A DNA stretch of 17,409 nucleotides. Source: JBGVMW01 sp045125095. GTDB lineage: Bacteria > Bacillota > Clostridia > Lachnospirales > Lachnospiraceae. The first letter of the stretch is position 1, and each line of letters begins with the position of its first letter. The position numbers were made by a program, and so were the translations under genes. The stretch spans positions 1 to 17,409 of the forward strand of contig JBGVMW010000021.1 in NCBI GenBank assembly GCA_045125095.1. Direction: 5' to 3'. Below are positions 8,267 to 15,941 of the stretch, piece after piece. The notes under the pieces were generated by a model. The model saw nothing but the letters and a program-made list of their open reading frames with translations, searched no databases and was not told where the DNA came from.

Positions 8267-9181
8267 ATGAAACAAAAGGCAGAAAAAGTAGTAATTCTGA
8301 TGTCATCCTACAATGGAGAAAAATATATCGGACAACAGCTTGACAGTATTTTTGAGCAGGATTATCCGAATATAGAGGTGTTGGTACGAGACGACGGTTC
8401 AACCGACAAAACAACAGAAATTTTAAAAATATATGAGCAGCAGCACGATAATCTGCATGTGATATATGGCAACAATACAGGAGTGATAGAAAGTTTCTTT
8501 TCACTCCTTAGCCATGCAGATTCCACGGCTGCTTATTATGCTTTTTCAGACCAGGATGATATCTGGTTAAAGGATAAAATCAGTGTGGCAGTGGAAGCAA
8601 TAAACAGGGAGGATGAAAATCTTCCTGTTTTGTATGCTACAGAGGTACAGCCCATTGATGAGGAAGGGCATCTATTAAAGAAAGCAGTCTTAAGTAACTA
8701 TGTAAAACCATGTTTTTCTAATGCATTGGTGGAGAATGTCTGTGTTGGTTGTACAACGGTGATGAATCACAGTGCTTATCAGCTGCTAAAGGACAAGAAG
8801 CCATCCTTTACCATTATGCATGACTTCTGGTGCTATCTGGTGGTGTCCTGCTTAGGAAAAGTGCTGTATGATTCTACACCACATATCCATTATCGTCAGC
8901 ATCAGGGGAATGTACTAGGTGTGTCTACCAGCATGTTGGGGTTAATGCAGAAGCGCATACAAAATTTCAAAAAACACAGAAACACTTTGTACAGGCAGGC
9001 AAAAGAATTTAAGAAACTCTATACACCGGATGGAGAAAATGGTATTCTGTTAGAGGAATTCATCCAGTCTGAGAAAAAAATAGGAAAGCGATTCCGTGTA
9101 TTAAAGGGAAAACGTATTTTCCGCCAGAACAAAGGTGATAATTTGATTTTTCAGATATTGTTGCTTACTGGGATTTTATAG
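8267..9181 (+). CDS. GT2 family glycosyltransferase, rhamnosyltransferase-like (RgpB type)
   Basis: This 304-residue GT-A fold glycosyltransferase is cytoplasmic or membrane-associated. The N-terminal nucleotide-sugar domain shows MSSYNGEKYIGQQLDSI, then VRDDGSTDKT (residues 40-49), and a DxD-type SDQDDIW with Asp95 and Asp97. The sequence style and the position beside RgpC, RgpD and RgpF homologues point to the RgpB-like rhamnosyltransferases, which add rhamnose from dTDP-L-rhamnose to a growing rhamnan. The ATG is 2 nt after the preceding stop codon, with AAGGCGG upstream. A 50-nt gap with a short inverted repeat separates it from the permease gene. Donor specificity is inferred from family and context only. 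Confidence 0.85.
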   Translation: MKQKAEKVVILMSSYNGEKYIGQQLDSIFEQDYPNIEVLVRDDGSTDKTTEILKIYEQQHDNLHVIYGNNTGVIESFFSLLSHADSTAAYYAFSDQDDIWLKDKISVAVEAINREDENLPVLYATEVQPIDEEGHLLKKAVLSNYVKPCFSNALVENVCVGCTTVMNHSAYQLLKDKKPSFTIMHDFWCYLVVSCLGKVLYDSTPHIHYRQHQGNVLGVSTSMLGLMQKRIQNFKKHRNTLYRQAKEFKKLYTPDGENGILLEEFIQSEKKIGKRFRVLKGKRIFRQNKGDNLIFQILLLTGIL

Positions 9182-9187
9182 AAAAGG

Positions 9188-9214
9188 GTAACTATGAAGG
9201 TATGAAGTAGTTAC
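9188..9214. repeat. Short inverted repeat between glycosyltransferase and permease genes
   Basis: GTAACTA (9188-9194) and TAGTTAC (9208-9214) form a 7-bp inverted repeat with a 13-nt loop in the only gap longer than 30 nt within the operon. It is too weak for a terminator and has no T-run. It might be a processing or pausing site, or chance. Confidence 0.35.
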
Positions 9215-9231
9215 GAATAAGGATTGTTGTT

Positions 9232-10032
9232 ATGTTTAAATCATTGAAATATGTCTGGCAGGAGCATAAAGAGAATAAAAAACTCATTCTGCTTATGGCA
9301 AAAGAGGAAATGAAGAAAGCAAAGGTGAGAACCAGTATCGGTATTGCCTGGGATTATATACATGATTTGATTTATTTCTTTGTGTATACATTGTTCCGTG
9401 TAGTAATGAGCGGAAGTGGAAATGTAGATGGTATGGAAAGTGTGCTGTATGTGCTTACTGGTCTGATTCCGTGGTTTTTTATGAATGAAGTGCTGGTGGC
9501 AGGAACGATGGCTGTAAAAAAGAATAAAGGTATTATTCGAAGCATTAAGTTCCCGATCACCATAATACCTACGATAGATGTGGTAAGTATTTTTATCAAA
9601 CGTTCCTTTACCTTGTTGGTGTTGTATATCGTGTCTGCATGTTTTGGACATCTGGCAGATTTGAATATTTTGCTGCTACTGTATTATATGTTGGCAATGT
9701 TTGCATTTATGTTAGGGTTAAATATGCTGATATCAGCATTTGTAGCCATTTCAGAAGATTTTCACCAGATATTTTTGGCACTGGTGCGCATTCTGTTTTT
9801 CTTCATTCCGGTATTATGGAGTTTTTCAAACATTCCATTCCACAGCTTGCGGATTGCGTTGAAGTTAAATCCCATTGTATATGTGATTGAAGGCTTCCGC
9901 GATGCCTTTGTGTTAGGTGGCTTGCCATCCTTGCGCGCAACTCTTTACTTCTGGGTTGTTACAATTGTAGTGAGTGTGTTAGGATGCTTTGTACAGTATC
10001 GTTTAAGAAAATATTATGCGGATATCATGTAA
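9232..10032 (+). CDS. Polysaccharide ABC transporter permease (RgpC/TagG/Wzm-like)
   Basis: This 266-residue ABC-2 type integral membrane protein has about six hydrophobic helices after an amphipathic N-terminus. It would pair with the adjacent ATPase to move a finished undecaprenyl-linked polysaccharide across the cytoplasmic membrane. Family features include the early segment RTSIGIAWDYIHDLIYFFVY, GLIPWFFMNE, and a C-terminal LNPIVYVIEGFRDAF motif that is highly typical of Wzm, TagG and RgpC permeases. The start has AAGGA (9219-9223) 8 nt upstream. The immediately following ATPase gene (30-nt gap) completes the exporter. The cargo is inferred to be a rhamnan-like chain from the RgpF and RgpB homologues alongside. 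Confidence 0.93.
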   Translation: MFKSLKYVWQEHKENKKLILLMAKEEMKKAKVRTSIGIAWDYIHDLIYFFVYTLFRVVMSGSGNVDGMESVLYVLTGLIPWFFMNEVLVAGTMAVKKNKGIIRSIKFPITIIPTIDVVSIFIKRSFTLLVLYIVSACFGHLADLNILLLLYYMLAMFAFMLGLNMLISAFVAISEDFHQIFLALVRILFFFIPVLWSFSNIPFHSLRIALKLNPIVYVIEGFRDAFVLGGLPSLRATLYFWVVTIVVSVLGCFVQYRLRKYYADIM

Positions 10033-10062
10033 AAATGCCCTATCAGGCGGAAGTGAGGTTAT

Positions 10063-10797
10063 ATGAGTACACGAATCAATGTGGAACATCTTACGAAAAC
10101 GTATTATTTGTTCGAAAAGGAATATATGATTTTAAAATGGCTGTTTTCAAAAAATGGAACAGCAAAAGAGAAAACGGTGCTGAAGGATATATCTTTAAAG
10201 ATAGATTCAGGGGAAATCGTAGGCTTGATTGGTAAAAATGGTGCCGGAAAATCTACACTGATGAAATTAATTGCAGGAATTACCTTTCCGTCATCAGGAA
10301 AGATCGAAGTAAATGGAACGGTAGGTTCCCTAATTAACTTAAGTGCCGGTTTTAATCCGGACTATACGGGACGTAAAAACATTTACTATAAAGGAATGTT
10401 GTTAGGAAAGAAAAAAGAAGAAATTGATGCCATTATGGATGATATTATTGCATTTGTTGACATTGGAGAGTACTTTGATTTGCCGTTGCGCATGTATTCC
10501 TCAGGAATGTCTGCAAGATTAGGATTTGCATTGGCGGTATTTTCCAATCCGGATATTTTGATTATCGATGAAGTATTTGCAGTAGGTGATAAATCATTTC
10601 AGGAGAAATCAAAGAAAAAGACCACGGAGCTGTTTCAGTCAGGAAAGACAATCTTGTTTTCGTCTCACTCAGACGGCTTGATTCGTCAGTTTTGTAAACG
10701 TGTGATCTACATCAAGGATGGAAAAATAGCATTTGATGGTCAGGTAGAGGAAGGACTTGCTATGTATAACAGGGATTTGAAAGGAAATGGAAAATAA
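10063..10797 (+). CDS. Polysaccharide ABC transporter ATPase (RgpD/TagH/Wzt-like)
   Basis: This 244-residue nucleotide-binding subunit powers polysaccharide export with the upstream permease. Walker A is GKNGAGKST (57-65), the signature is SSGMSARL starting at residue 146, and Walker B is ILIIDE ending at Glu170, followed by VFAVGD, the usual H-loop region SSHSDG, and a short end. AGFNPDYTGRKNI is typical of the Wzt/TagH group. It has no C-terminal carbohydrate-binding domain of the kind found in Wzt proteins that recognise a capped chain end (such as the O9a system), so it should not read a terminal modification. The gene is 3 nt from the RgpF gene. Confidence 0.93.
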   Translation: MSTRINVEHLTKTYYLFEKEYMILKWLFSKNGTAKEKTVLKDISLKIDSGEIVGLIGKNGAGKSTLMKLIAGITFPSSGKIEVNGTVGSLINLSAGFNPDYTGRKNIYYKGMLLGKKKEEIDAIMDDIIAFVDIGEYFDLPLRMYSSGMSARLGFALAVFSNPDILIIDEVFAVGDKSFQEKSKKKTTELFQSGKTILFSSHSDGLIRQFCKRVIYIKDGKIAFDGQVEEGLAMYNRDLKGNGK

Positions 10798-10800
10798 AAA

Positions 10801-12729
10801 ATGAACGGGAAAAACAGATTAGGAATCTTTCTTTTTTGTGATGCACAGGGGATTGTAAGTGATTATGTCACCTATATGTTAGATGATATGATGAAATGCG
10901 TGAAGCATATGGTGATTGTCTGCAACGGTATTTTGAGCGCTCAGGGAAGAAAAGCGTTTTCAAAATATACAGAGGATATTATAGTCAGACCAAATGAGGG
11001 ATTTGATGCAGCAGGATGGCGTCAGGCGATGGTGGACTATCTTGGTTTTGACAAAGTAGCTGAATATGAGGAATTGATTTTGTTCAACGATTCCTTCTTT
11101 GGACCATTTCATTCTTTTGATGGAATTTTTGCAGAAATGGATGAAAAGAACGTGGATTTTTGGGGCTTAAGTTCTCATGGTTCCACACCGGATATTTACG
11201 GTTACACAGAATTGGGATATCGCCCGCGTTATATCCAGACCTATTTTATGGTATTTGGTGCAAAGGTTATCCGCAACAAGGAGTTTCAGGACTACTGGAT
11301 CAATATGCCTGTGTATACGGACTTTAAACAGTTGTCAGAGCGTCATGGAGCTTCCTTCACGTATTTCCTTGAAAAATTAGGATTTACATGGGATGTGTAC
11401 AGTAACACATGGGATTTAGAGTCTGAGGATTTAAAGAAAAATATGTCCCACCATTCTTTTAACGCTTATGAAATGGTAGCACGTCGTAAATTCCCGATTT
11501 TAAAACGTAAGATATTTATTACACCTAAAACTACAGTGCTGCGATATAACAGCTCTGATGATTTGCGAAAAGCATTGGACTATGTGAAAAAACATACTGA
11601 TTATGATGTGCAGATGATTTATAGCTATTTGCTTCGTTGCTATAACATTACTGATTTGAAAAATAATCTGAATATGAATTATGTTCTTCCGGTGGAAACA
11701 GGAGCTGTCAGTGGTGGACATAATGGCAAGAAAGCGGCAGTGGTAGCCCACATATACTATAATGAGCTGATAAGCTACTGTTGGGAATATTTAAGCCAGA
11801 TTCCGGAATCGATTGATCTTGTGATTACGACAGACTGTGAAGAAAAGAAAGAAGCCATTCTTGCAGCGGCAACCAGACCGGTGGAAGTAGTTCTGGTAGA
11901 GCGCAGAGGACGTGATTTGGCGGCTCTTTTAGTTGGTGCGAAAGAATACTTGATGAAATATGATTATCTGTGCTTTGTCCACGACAAAATGTCAAGACAG
12001 AAGGAGCATATTACAGTAGGCGGATCTTTCTGTGACTTGTTGTGGGATAACCTGTTAATCAGTGAGACGTATATTGAACAGGTGTTACATTTGTTTGATA
12101 CGCATGAGGAACTTGGCTTGTTGATGCCACCTGCGGTTATGCATGGAACGTATTTTATTTCCAGTGTGAATTTCTGGACAATCTGCTATGAGAAAACAGT
12201 GGAATTGGCAGAAAGCTTGAAAATACAGGCGAATTTTGACCATGATAAGCAGCCTATTGCTGTGGGAACGGCTTTCTGGTGTAAAACAGATGCGTTAGCG
12301 CCACTGTTTGAATATCCATGGACATATGATGATTTTCCAAAGGAGCCAATGGATAATGACGGAACCATCAGCCATGCATTAGAAAGAATTTTACCGTTTG
12401 TTGCCCAGAGTCAGGGGTATTTCTCAGGATGGGTGATGAACAATGAATATGCGGCAACCGATATCGAAACCAGCCGCTATATGTTAGGGGATATTTTAAA
12501 GAAATTAAAAGGAATGCCGGGCATTGTAATGGCTAATTTCCAACACTTATCACTTTCGTTGGAACAGATAAAGAACCTTCGAGGTATCCAGATGGTTACT
12601 GTTGGTGTGAAAGGTGCTGTCCGAAGCTATATTGCGAGACATACACCGGCGAAACTAAAAAATATGTACCATATACAAAAAGGTAGAATGGAGATGCACG
12701 ATAATGGACATTCGGGAAATCGTACCTAG
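10801..12729 (+). CDS. Rhamnan synthesis protein F (RgpF family)
   Basis: This 642-residue protein matches the rhamnan synthesis F family (PF05045), whose members take part in making rhamnose-containing cell-wall polysaccharides. Two glycosyltransferase-like halves are visible. The first starts at LGIFLFCDAQGIV and carries NEGFDAAGW near residue 68, ILFNDSFFGP (Asn96, Asp97), DFWGLSSHG and IQTYFMVFG. The second starts around residue 312 (AVVAHIYYNEL) and carries DLVITTD, RRGRDLAALL and CFVHDKMS (Asp395). It is slightly longer than the streptococcal protein. There is no signal peptide or clear membrane helix, so it should act at the inner face of the membrane. Its end overlaps the next gene by 26 nt, suggesting translational coupling. 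The exact linkage formed is not known. Confidence 0.92.
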   Translation: MNGKNRLGIFLFCDAQGIVSDYVTYMLDDMMKCVKHMVIVCNGILSAQGRKAFSKYTEDIIVRPNEGFDAAGWRQAMVDYLGFDKVAEYEELILFNDSFFGPFHSFDGIFAEMDEKNVDFWGLSSHGSTPDIYGYTELGYRPRYIQTYFMVFGAKVIRNKEFQDYWINMPVYTDFKQLSERHGASFTYFLEKLGFTWDVYSNTWDLESEDLKKNMSHHSFNAYEMVARRKFPILKRKIFITPKTTVLRYNSSDDLRKALDYVKKHTDYDVQMIYSYLLRCYNITDLKNNLNMNYVLPVETGAVSGGHNGKKAAVVAHIYYNELISYCWEYLSQIPESIDLVITTDCEEKKEAILAAATRPVEVVLVERRGRDLAALLVGAKEYLMKYDYLCFVHDKMSRQKEHITVGGSFCDLLWDNLLISETYIEQVLHLFDTHEELGLLMPPAVMHGTYFISSVNFWTICYEKTVELAESLKIQANFDHDKQPIAVGTAFWCKTDALAPLFEYPWTYDDFPKEPMDNDGTISHALERILPFVAQSQGYFSGWVMNNEYAATDIETSRYMLGDILKKLKGMPGIVMANFQHLSLSLEQIKNLRGIQMVTVGVKGAVRSYIARHTPAKLKNMYHIQKGRMEMHDNGHSGNRT

Positions 12730-14812
12730 TGAAATATATACAATTGATGACAATGAATATGACAATGTAAGCCTTGAAAAAAAACTGCTGGCGAGTGTGA
12801 AGAAGCACACCGCAAGTGAGTATAACAAGGTAATTGCAAAGGAAACAGATTATAAGATTACAGAAGCATTATCTCATTTGCGGGCAAACTGTATTGAGTG
12901 GCTTCCGATTGGGGAAAATGACAGCGTATGTGAGATTGGTTCCGGTTATGGTGCCATCACAGAGTTTCTTTGTGAGAGAGCAAAGCACGTGACGGCTATT
13001 GAGTTAGAGGAAGAAAAAAATCTGGTGAATCGCGCTCGTAACCAGCGTGCAAAAAATCTTACGTGCATAACAGGATGCTTTGATGAAGCGACAAAGGAAT
13101 TTACAGAGCAATTTGACTATATATTACTGATTGGAAGCCTGGAATGTCTCGCCAGATATAGAAAAGAGCAGCAAAGCTATCCGGATATGTTAGCCGCTAT
13201 CAGTGCACATTTAAAGCCACAGGGGAAACTGGTAATTGCTACAGCTAACAAGTTTGGATTAAAATACTTTGCAGGCTGCCGTGAGGCGCATTCAAAGCAG
13301 TTTTTTGACAGCTTAGAAGATAATGACAAGAACGTACACTTATTCACCAAGAAGAGCCTGGAGGAGACACTGCATGCATCAGGATTACCATATACAGAAG
13401 TGTATTATCCATATCCGGATTACCAGTATGCAATGAGCATTTTTTCTGATGAGTATTTGCCGCAACCGGGAGATATTATCAATGTTGCGTACAATTGGGA
13501 CAAGGATAGGTTAAAGCTGTTTGATGAGGCAAAGGTTTACGACAATATTGTAAAAGAGGGTATGTTTGCAGAATTTGCCAATTCCTTCGTGGTGGTGGCT
13601 TCCAGGGAAGCAATTGTACGGGAAGAGAAGAAGATATTTGTAAAATATTCTAACGACAGAATTGATTACTGCCGTATCAAGACAGAAATTTTACAGGATG
13701 CAGATAACAAGCGATATGTCCGGAAGCTTGCTATGTCCCGTTTTGCAGAGAAGCATATGGAAAATATGGAACAGTCTTATCAGATGTTACAGAACATGTA
13801 TGGAAAGACAGGCGTAAAAATGAATGTCTGCAAGAAGATACCGGGTGGTCTGGACTTTGAATTTCTTACCGGAACGCCACTTGTTACGTATCTGAAGGAA
13901 GCACTAGAACAGAACAAAGAAGCGGATTTCTTTGATTTGATAGGAAAATTAAAGGGAATATTAGAAGATGCTTCCCAGGGCTATTTTGTCACCTCCAAAA
14001 AATTCAAAGATATTTTCGGAGATGCAGAGTTACCGGGGAATCTGAAAGCCACCGGAAGCATCAGCAATATCGACTTGATTTTCCAAAATATACTGATAGA
14101 TGAACAGGGTGTCTGGAATGTGATTGACTATGAGTGGAGTTATCCATGCGCTGTGCCAATTCATTATATTTTATTCCGTTCAGTATTTTATCTGTTCCGT
14201 AGTGGTATTTTAGCAAGTGCCTGTAAAGATCCGGGAATGCAGGATCGTGTGTATGAGTATTTGCAGATAACAAAGGAAGAACAGCGTGAATACTATAAGA
14301 TGGAATTAAAATTCCAGAAATACATTGTAGGTCAGTTTGTGCCTCTTCGTCAGCTGAAACAGACAGAAAATATTGAATTGCATGGTAAGACAGTTACGGT
14401 CTTCTATGACAAAGGTGAAGGCTTTCAGGCAGAAGACCGAATTGTCACTGATACCCATGTGGATTGCTATGGAGATGCCACGATTCTCTTAGAGATTGGT
14501 GCTGGTGTTCGTCGCTTGCGTATTGATCCGGTGGAACATGCCTGCGTTGTGAAATGCCAAGTCAAAATAAATGACAAAGAGCTTAGAATCAAACATAACG
14601 GACGAAAGCTTCGAAAAGGTTTTATTTTCTTTGAACATAATGACCCGCAGATCTATGTGGATATGCCAAGTGAAAATGGCGGAAAAGCAGAGATAACAGT
14701 AACAGTTATGAATCTGAATGACAAGGTGAAAGAGGACTGCTTTGCTATCTTTGGAAAGGGCAATCGCATTCGCTATTATGCAGGATTAGTGAAGCGTAAA
14801 TTTTTCTCATAA
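12704..14812 (+). CDS. SAM methyltransferase fused to kinase-like and beta-rich domains
   Basis: This 702-residue cytoplasmic multidomain protein starts with a class I SAM-dependent methyltransferase: VCEIGSGYGAI (motif I from residue 75), the acidic residues in AIELEEEKN, and LKPQGKLVIATANKFG. PYPDYQYAMSIFSDEYLP (about 245-262) is a linker. Residues about 305-490 look like a small-molecule or protein-kinase fold: Lys341 in RKLAM (beta-3 Lys), Glu353 or Glu356 in the next helix, Asp457 and Asn462 in NIDLIFQN, and Asp475 in VIDYEW, with the D-x4-N and later D spacing of that fold. Residues about 555-690 are beta-rich, resembling a carbohydrate-binding module. The arrangement recalls WbdD, the methyltransferase-kinase that caps O9a chains. 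It is the last gene of the operon. The kinase assignment is by motif only. Confidence 0.78.
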   Translation: MDIREIVPSEIYTIDDNEYDNVSLEKKLLASVKKHTASEYNKVIAKETDYKITEALSHLRANCIEWLPIGENDSVCEIGSGYGAITEFLCERAKHVTAIELEEEKNLVNRARNQRAKNLTCITGCFDEATKEFTEQFDYILLIGSLECLARYRKEQQSYPDMLAAISAHLKPQGKLVIATANKFGLKYFAGCREAHSKQFFDSLEDNDKNVHLFTKKSLEETLHASGLPYTEVYYPYPDYQYAMSIFSDEYLPQPGDIINVAYNWDKDRLKLFDEAKVYDNIVKEGMFAEFANSFVVVASREAIVREEKKIFVKYSNDRIDYCRIKTEILQDADNKRYVRKLAMSRFAEKHMENMEQSYQMLQNMYGKTGVKMNVCKKIPGGLDFEFLTGTPLVTYLKEALEQNKEADFFDLIGKLKGILEDASQGYFVTSKKFKDIFGDAELPGNLKATGSISNIDLIFQNILIDEQGVWNVIDYEWSYPCAVPIHYILFRSVFYLFRSGILASACKDPGMQDRVYEYLQITKEEQREYYKMELKFQKYIVGQFVPLRQLKQTENIELHGKTVTVFYDKGEGFQAEDRIVTDTHVDCYGDATILLEIGAGVRRLRIDPVEHACVVKCQVKINDKELRIKHNGRKLRKGFIFFEHNDPQIYVDMPSENGGKAEITVTVMNLNDKVKEDCFAIFGKGNRIRYYAGLVKRKFFS

Positions 14813-14901
14813 TATAAATAAATGGTAATGGTTCTGCAACTGGTTTATGAGGAAGCGGAATTATTATTATTTACTATTTTGTTCGTAAGTTAAAGTTTCG
14901 A

Positions 14902-14951
14902 GGCGTGCTTGTGTATTGGATGGTTAAACTCGTTGGATATGTATGCACGCC
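14902..14951 (+). promoter_or_regulatory. Hairpin in the leader of the reductase gene
   Basis: GGCGTGC (14902-14908) and GCACGCC (14945-14951) form a 7-bp GC-rich stem that can extend inward through several G-U pairs. It is followed by ATTTTG and ends 23 nt before the start codon at 14975. It could be a weak terminator of the upstream operon, an attenuator, or a 5' RNA stem. The rest of this 162-bp gap (14813-14974) is AT-rich, with no clear promoter. Confidence 0.4.
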
Positions 14952-14974
14952 ATTTTGAAAGATAGAAAATATAT

Positions 14975-15886
14975 ATGAAAATTTTAATTACAGGAAAAAA
15001 TGGATATGTAGCAACAAGGCTGATATCTTATTTACAACAGGAAAAATGGAATAACCGGTATGAAGTAACAGGGATTTCCCTGCGAAATGATGACTGGCGT
15101 AGGATGGATTTTTCGATATATGATGTAATTGTTCACACGGCCGGCATCGCCCACGTTGACATTGCTTCGGAACAATCCGCGCAATACGAGCAGCAAAAAA
15201 AAGAATATGATCGTGTGAATCATCTGCTGACAGTAGAAGTTGCCAGAAAAGCAAAAGAATCCAATGTGAAGCAGTTTATATTTTTAAGCAGTATCATTGT
15301 ATACGGAGAAAGCGCTCCGGCAGGACAGGACAAACTGATTGGAAGTAAGACAGCTACAGCTCCGGTGAATTTTTATGGAGAAAGCAAGCTTTTAGCAGAG
15401 CAGGATGTAGCACTTCTTGCAGAGGAACGGTTTATAGTTTCTATGTTACGTCTTCCGATGGTATATGGTACAAATTGCAAAGGGAATTTCCGCCTGCTGC
15501 AAAAAGCAGCCAAAGTGCTACCGGTGTTTCCGAAATCAACAGGAAGCAGAAGTATGATATACATTGATAACTTGTGTGAGTGTATACGGTTAATCACAGA
15601 ACACAGTTTATCCGGATTATTCTGTCCACAGAACAGAGAATATGTAAACACAGCAGAATTGATGAAGCAACTCCGCAACGCCAATGGAAAAAAGCTTCTG
15701 ATACTGCCCGGCTTCCAGTGGATATTATCCCTGCTAGGTAGTGGCAAGGGTAAGTTGTCTGTTATCGTGAATAAAGTGTTTGGAAGCTTGCGTTATGAAA
15801 CGGAATTTAGCAGTCTTCCGGAAGGGCTGGACTACCAGATTGTGAGTCTTGAAGAAAGTGTGCGTTCAATTTGTAAAAGCTTATAA
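14975..15886 (+). CDS. NAD-dependent epimerase/dehydratase family, WbpV/WreQ-like reductase
   Basis: This 303-residue extended short-chain dehydrogenase is soluble. The cofactor motif TGKNGYVA occupies residues 6-13. The catalytic Ser is in FLSSIIVYGE, and Tyr134 and Lys138 lie in YGESK (YxxxK). The segments VIVHTAGIAHV, MLRLPMVYGTNCKGNF, SRSMIYIDNLC and the C-terminal hydrophobic stretch are typical of the WbpV/WbpK/WreQ subgroup, which reduces the 4-keto group of 6-deoxy-HexNAc intermediates to give QuiNAc or FucNAc. That role fits the WbpM-type dehydratase at 5779. It could instead be a UDP-hexose 4-epimerase. The ribosome binding site is poor (GAAAG), and the gene sits behind a hairpin, so it may be controlled separately from the main operon. 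Confidence 0.8.
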   Translation: MKILITGKNGYVATRLISYLQQEKWNNRYEVTGISLRNDDWRRMDFSIYDVIVHTAGIAHVDIASEQSAQYEQQKKEYDRVNHLLTVEVARKAKESNVKQFIFLSSIIVYGESAPAGQDKLIGSKTATAPVNFYGESKLLAEQDVALLAEERFIVSMLRLPMVYGTNCKGNFRLLQKAAKVLPVFPKSTGSRSMIYIDNLCECIRLITEHSLSGLFCPQNREYVNTAELMKQLRNANGKKLLILPGFQWILSLLGSGKGKLSVIVNKVFGSLRYETEFSSLPEGLDYQIVSLEESVRSICKSL

Positions 15887-15931
15887 ACGACAGTGCAGTT
15901 AAAAGTAATAAGCCGTCAAGATGGTAGAATG

Positions 15932-15936
15932 GGAGG
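15932..15936 (+). promoter_or_regulatory. Ribosome binding site fixing the GT4 start
   Basis: GGAGG lies 5 nt before the ATG at 15942. An in-frame ATG at 15921 lacks a site and would place this GGAGG inside the coding region. Confidence 0.8.
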
Positions 15937-15941
15937 AAACG

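Noticed and set aside
7986..8504. Long antisense open frame across the PglC-type and GT2 genes
   Set aside because: Both plus-strand genes have clear catalytic motifs through this region, and the antisense product shows no family features.
9130..9240. Frameshift joining the GT2 gene to downstream sequence
   Set aside because: The GT2 product is a normal length for its family, and the permease has its own good ribosome binding site and a complete N-terminus.
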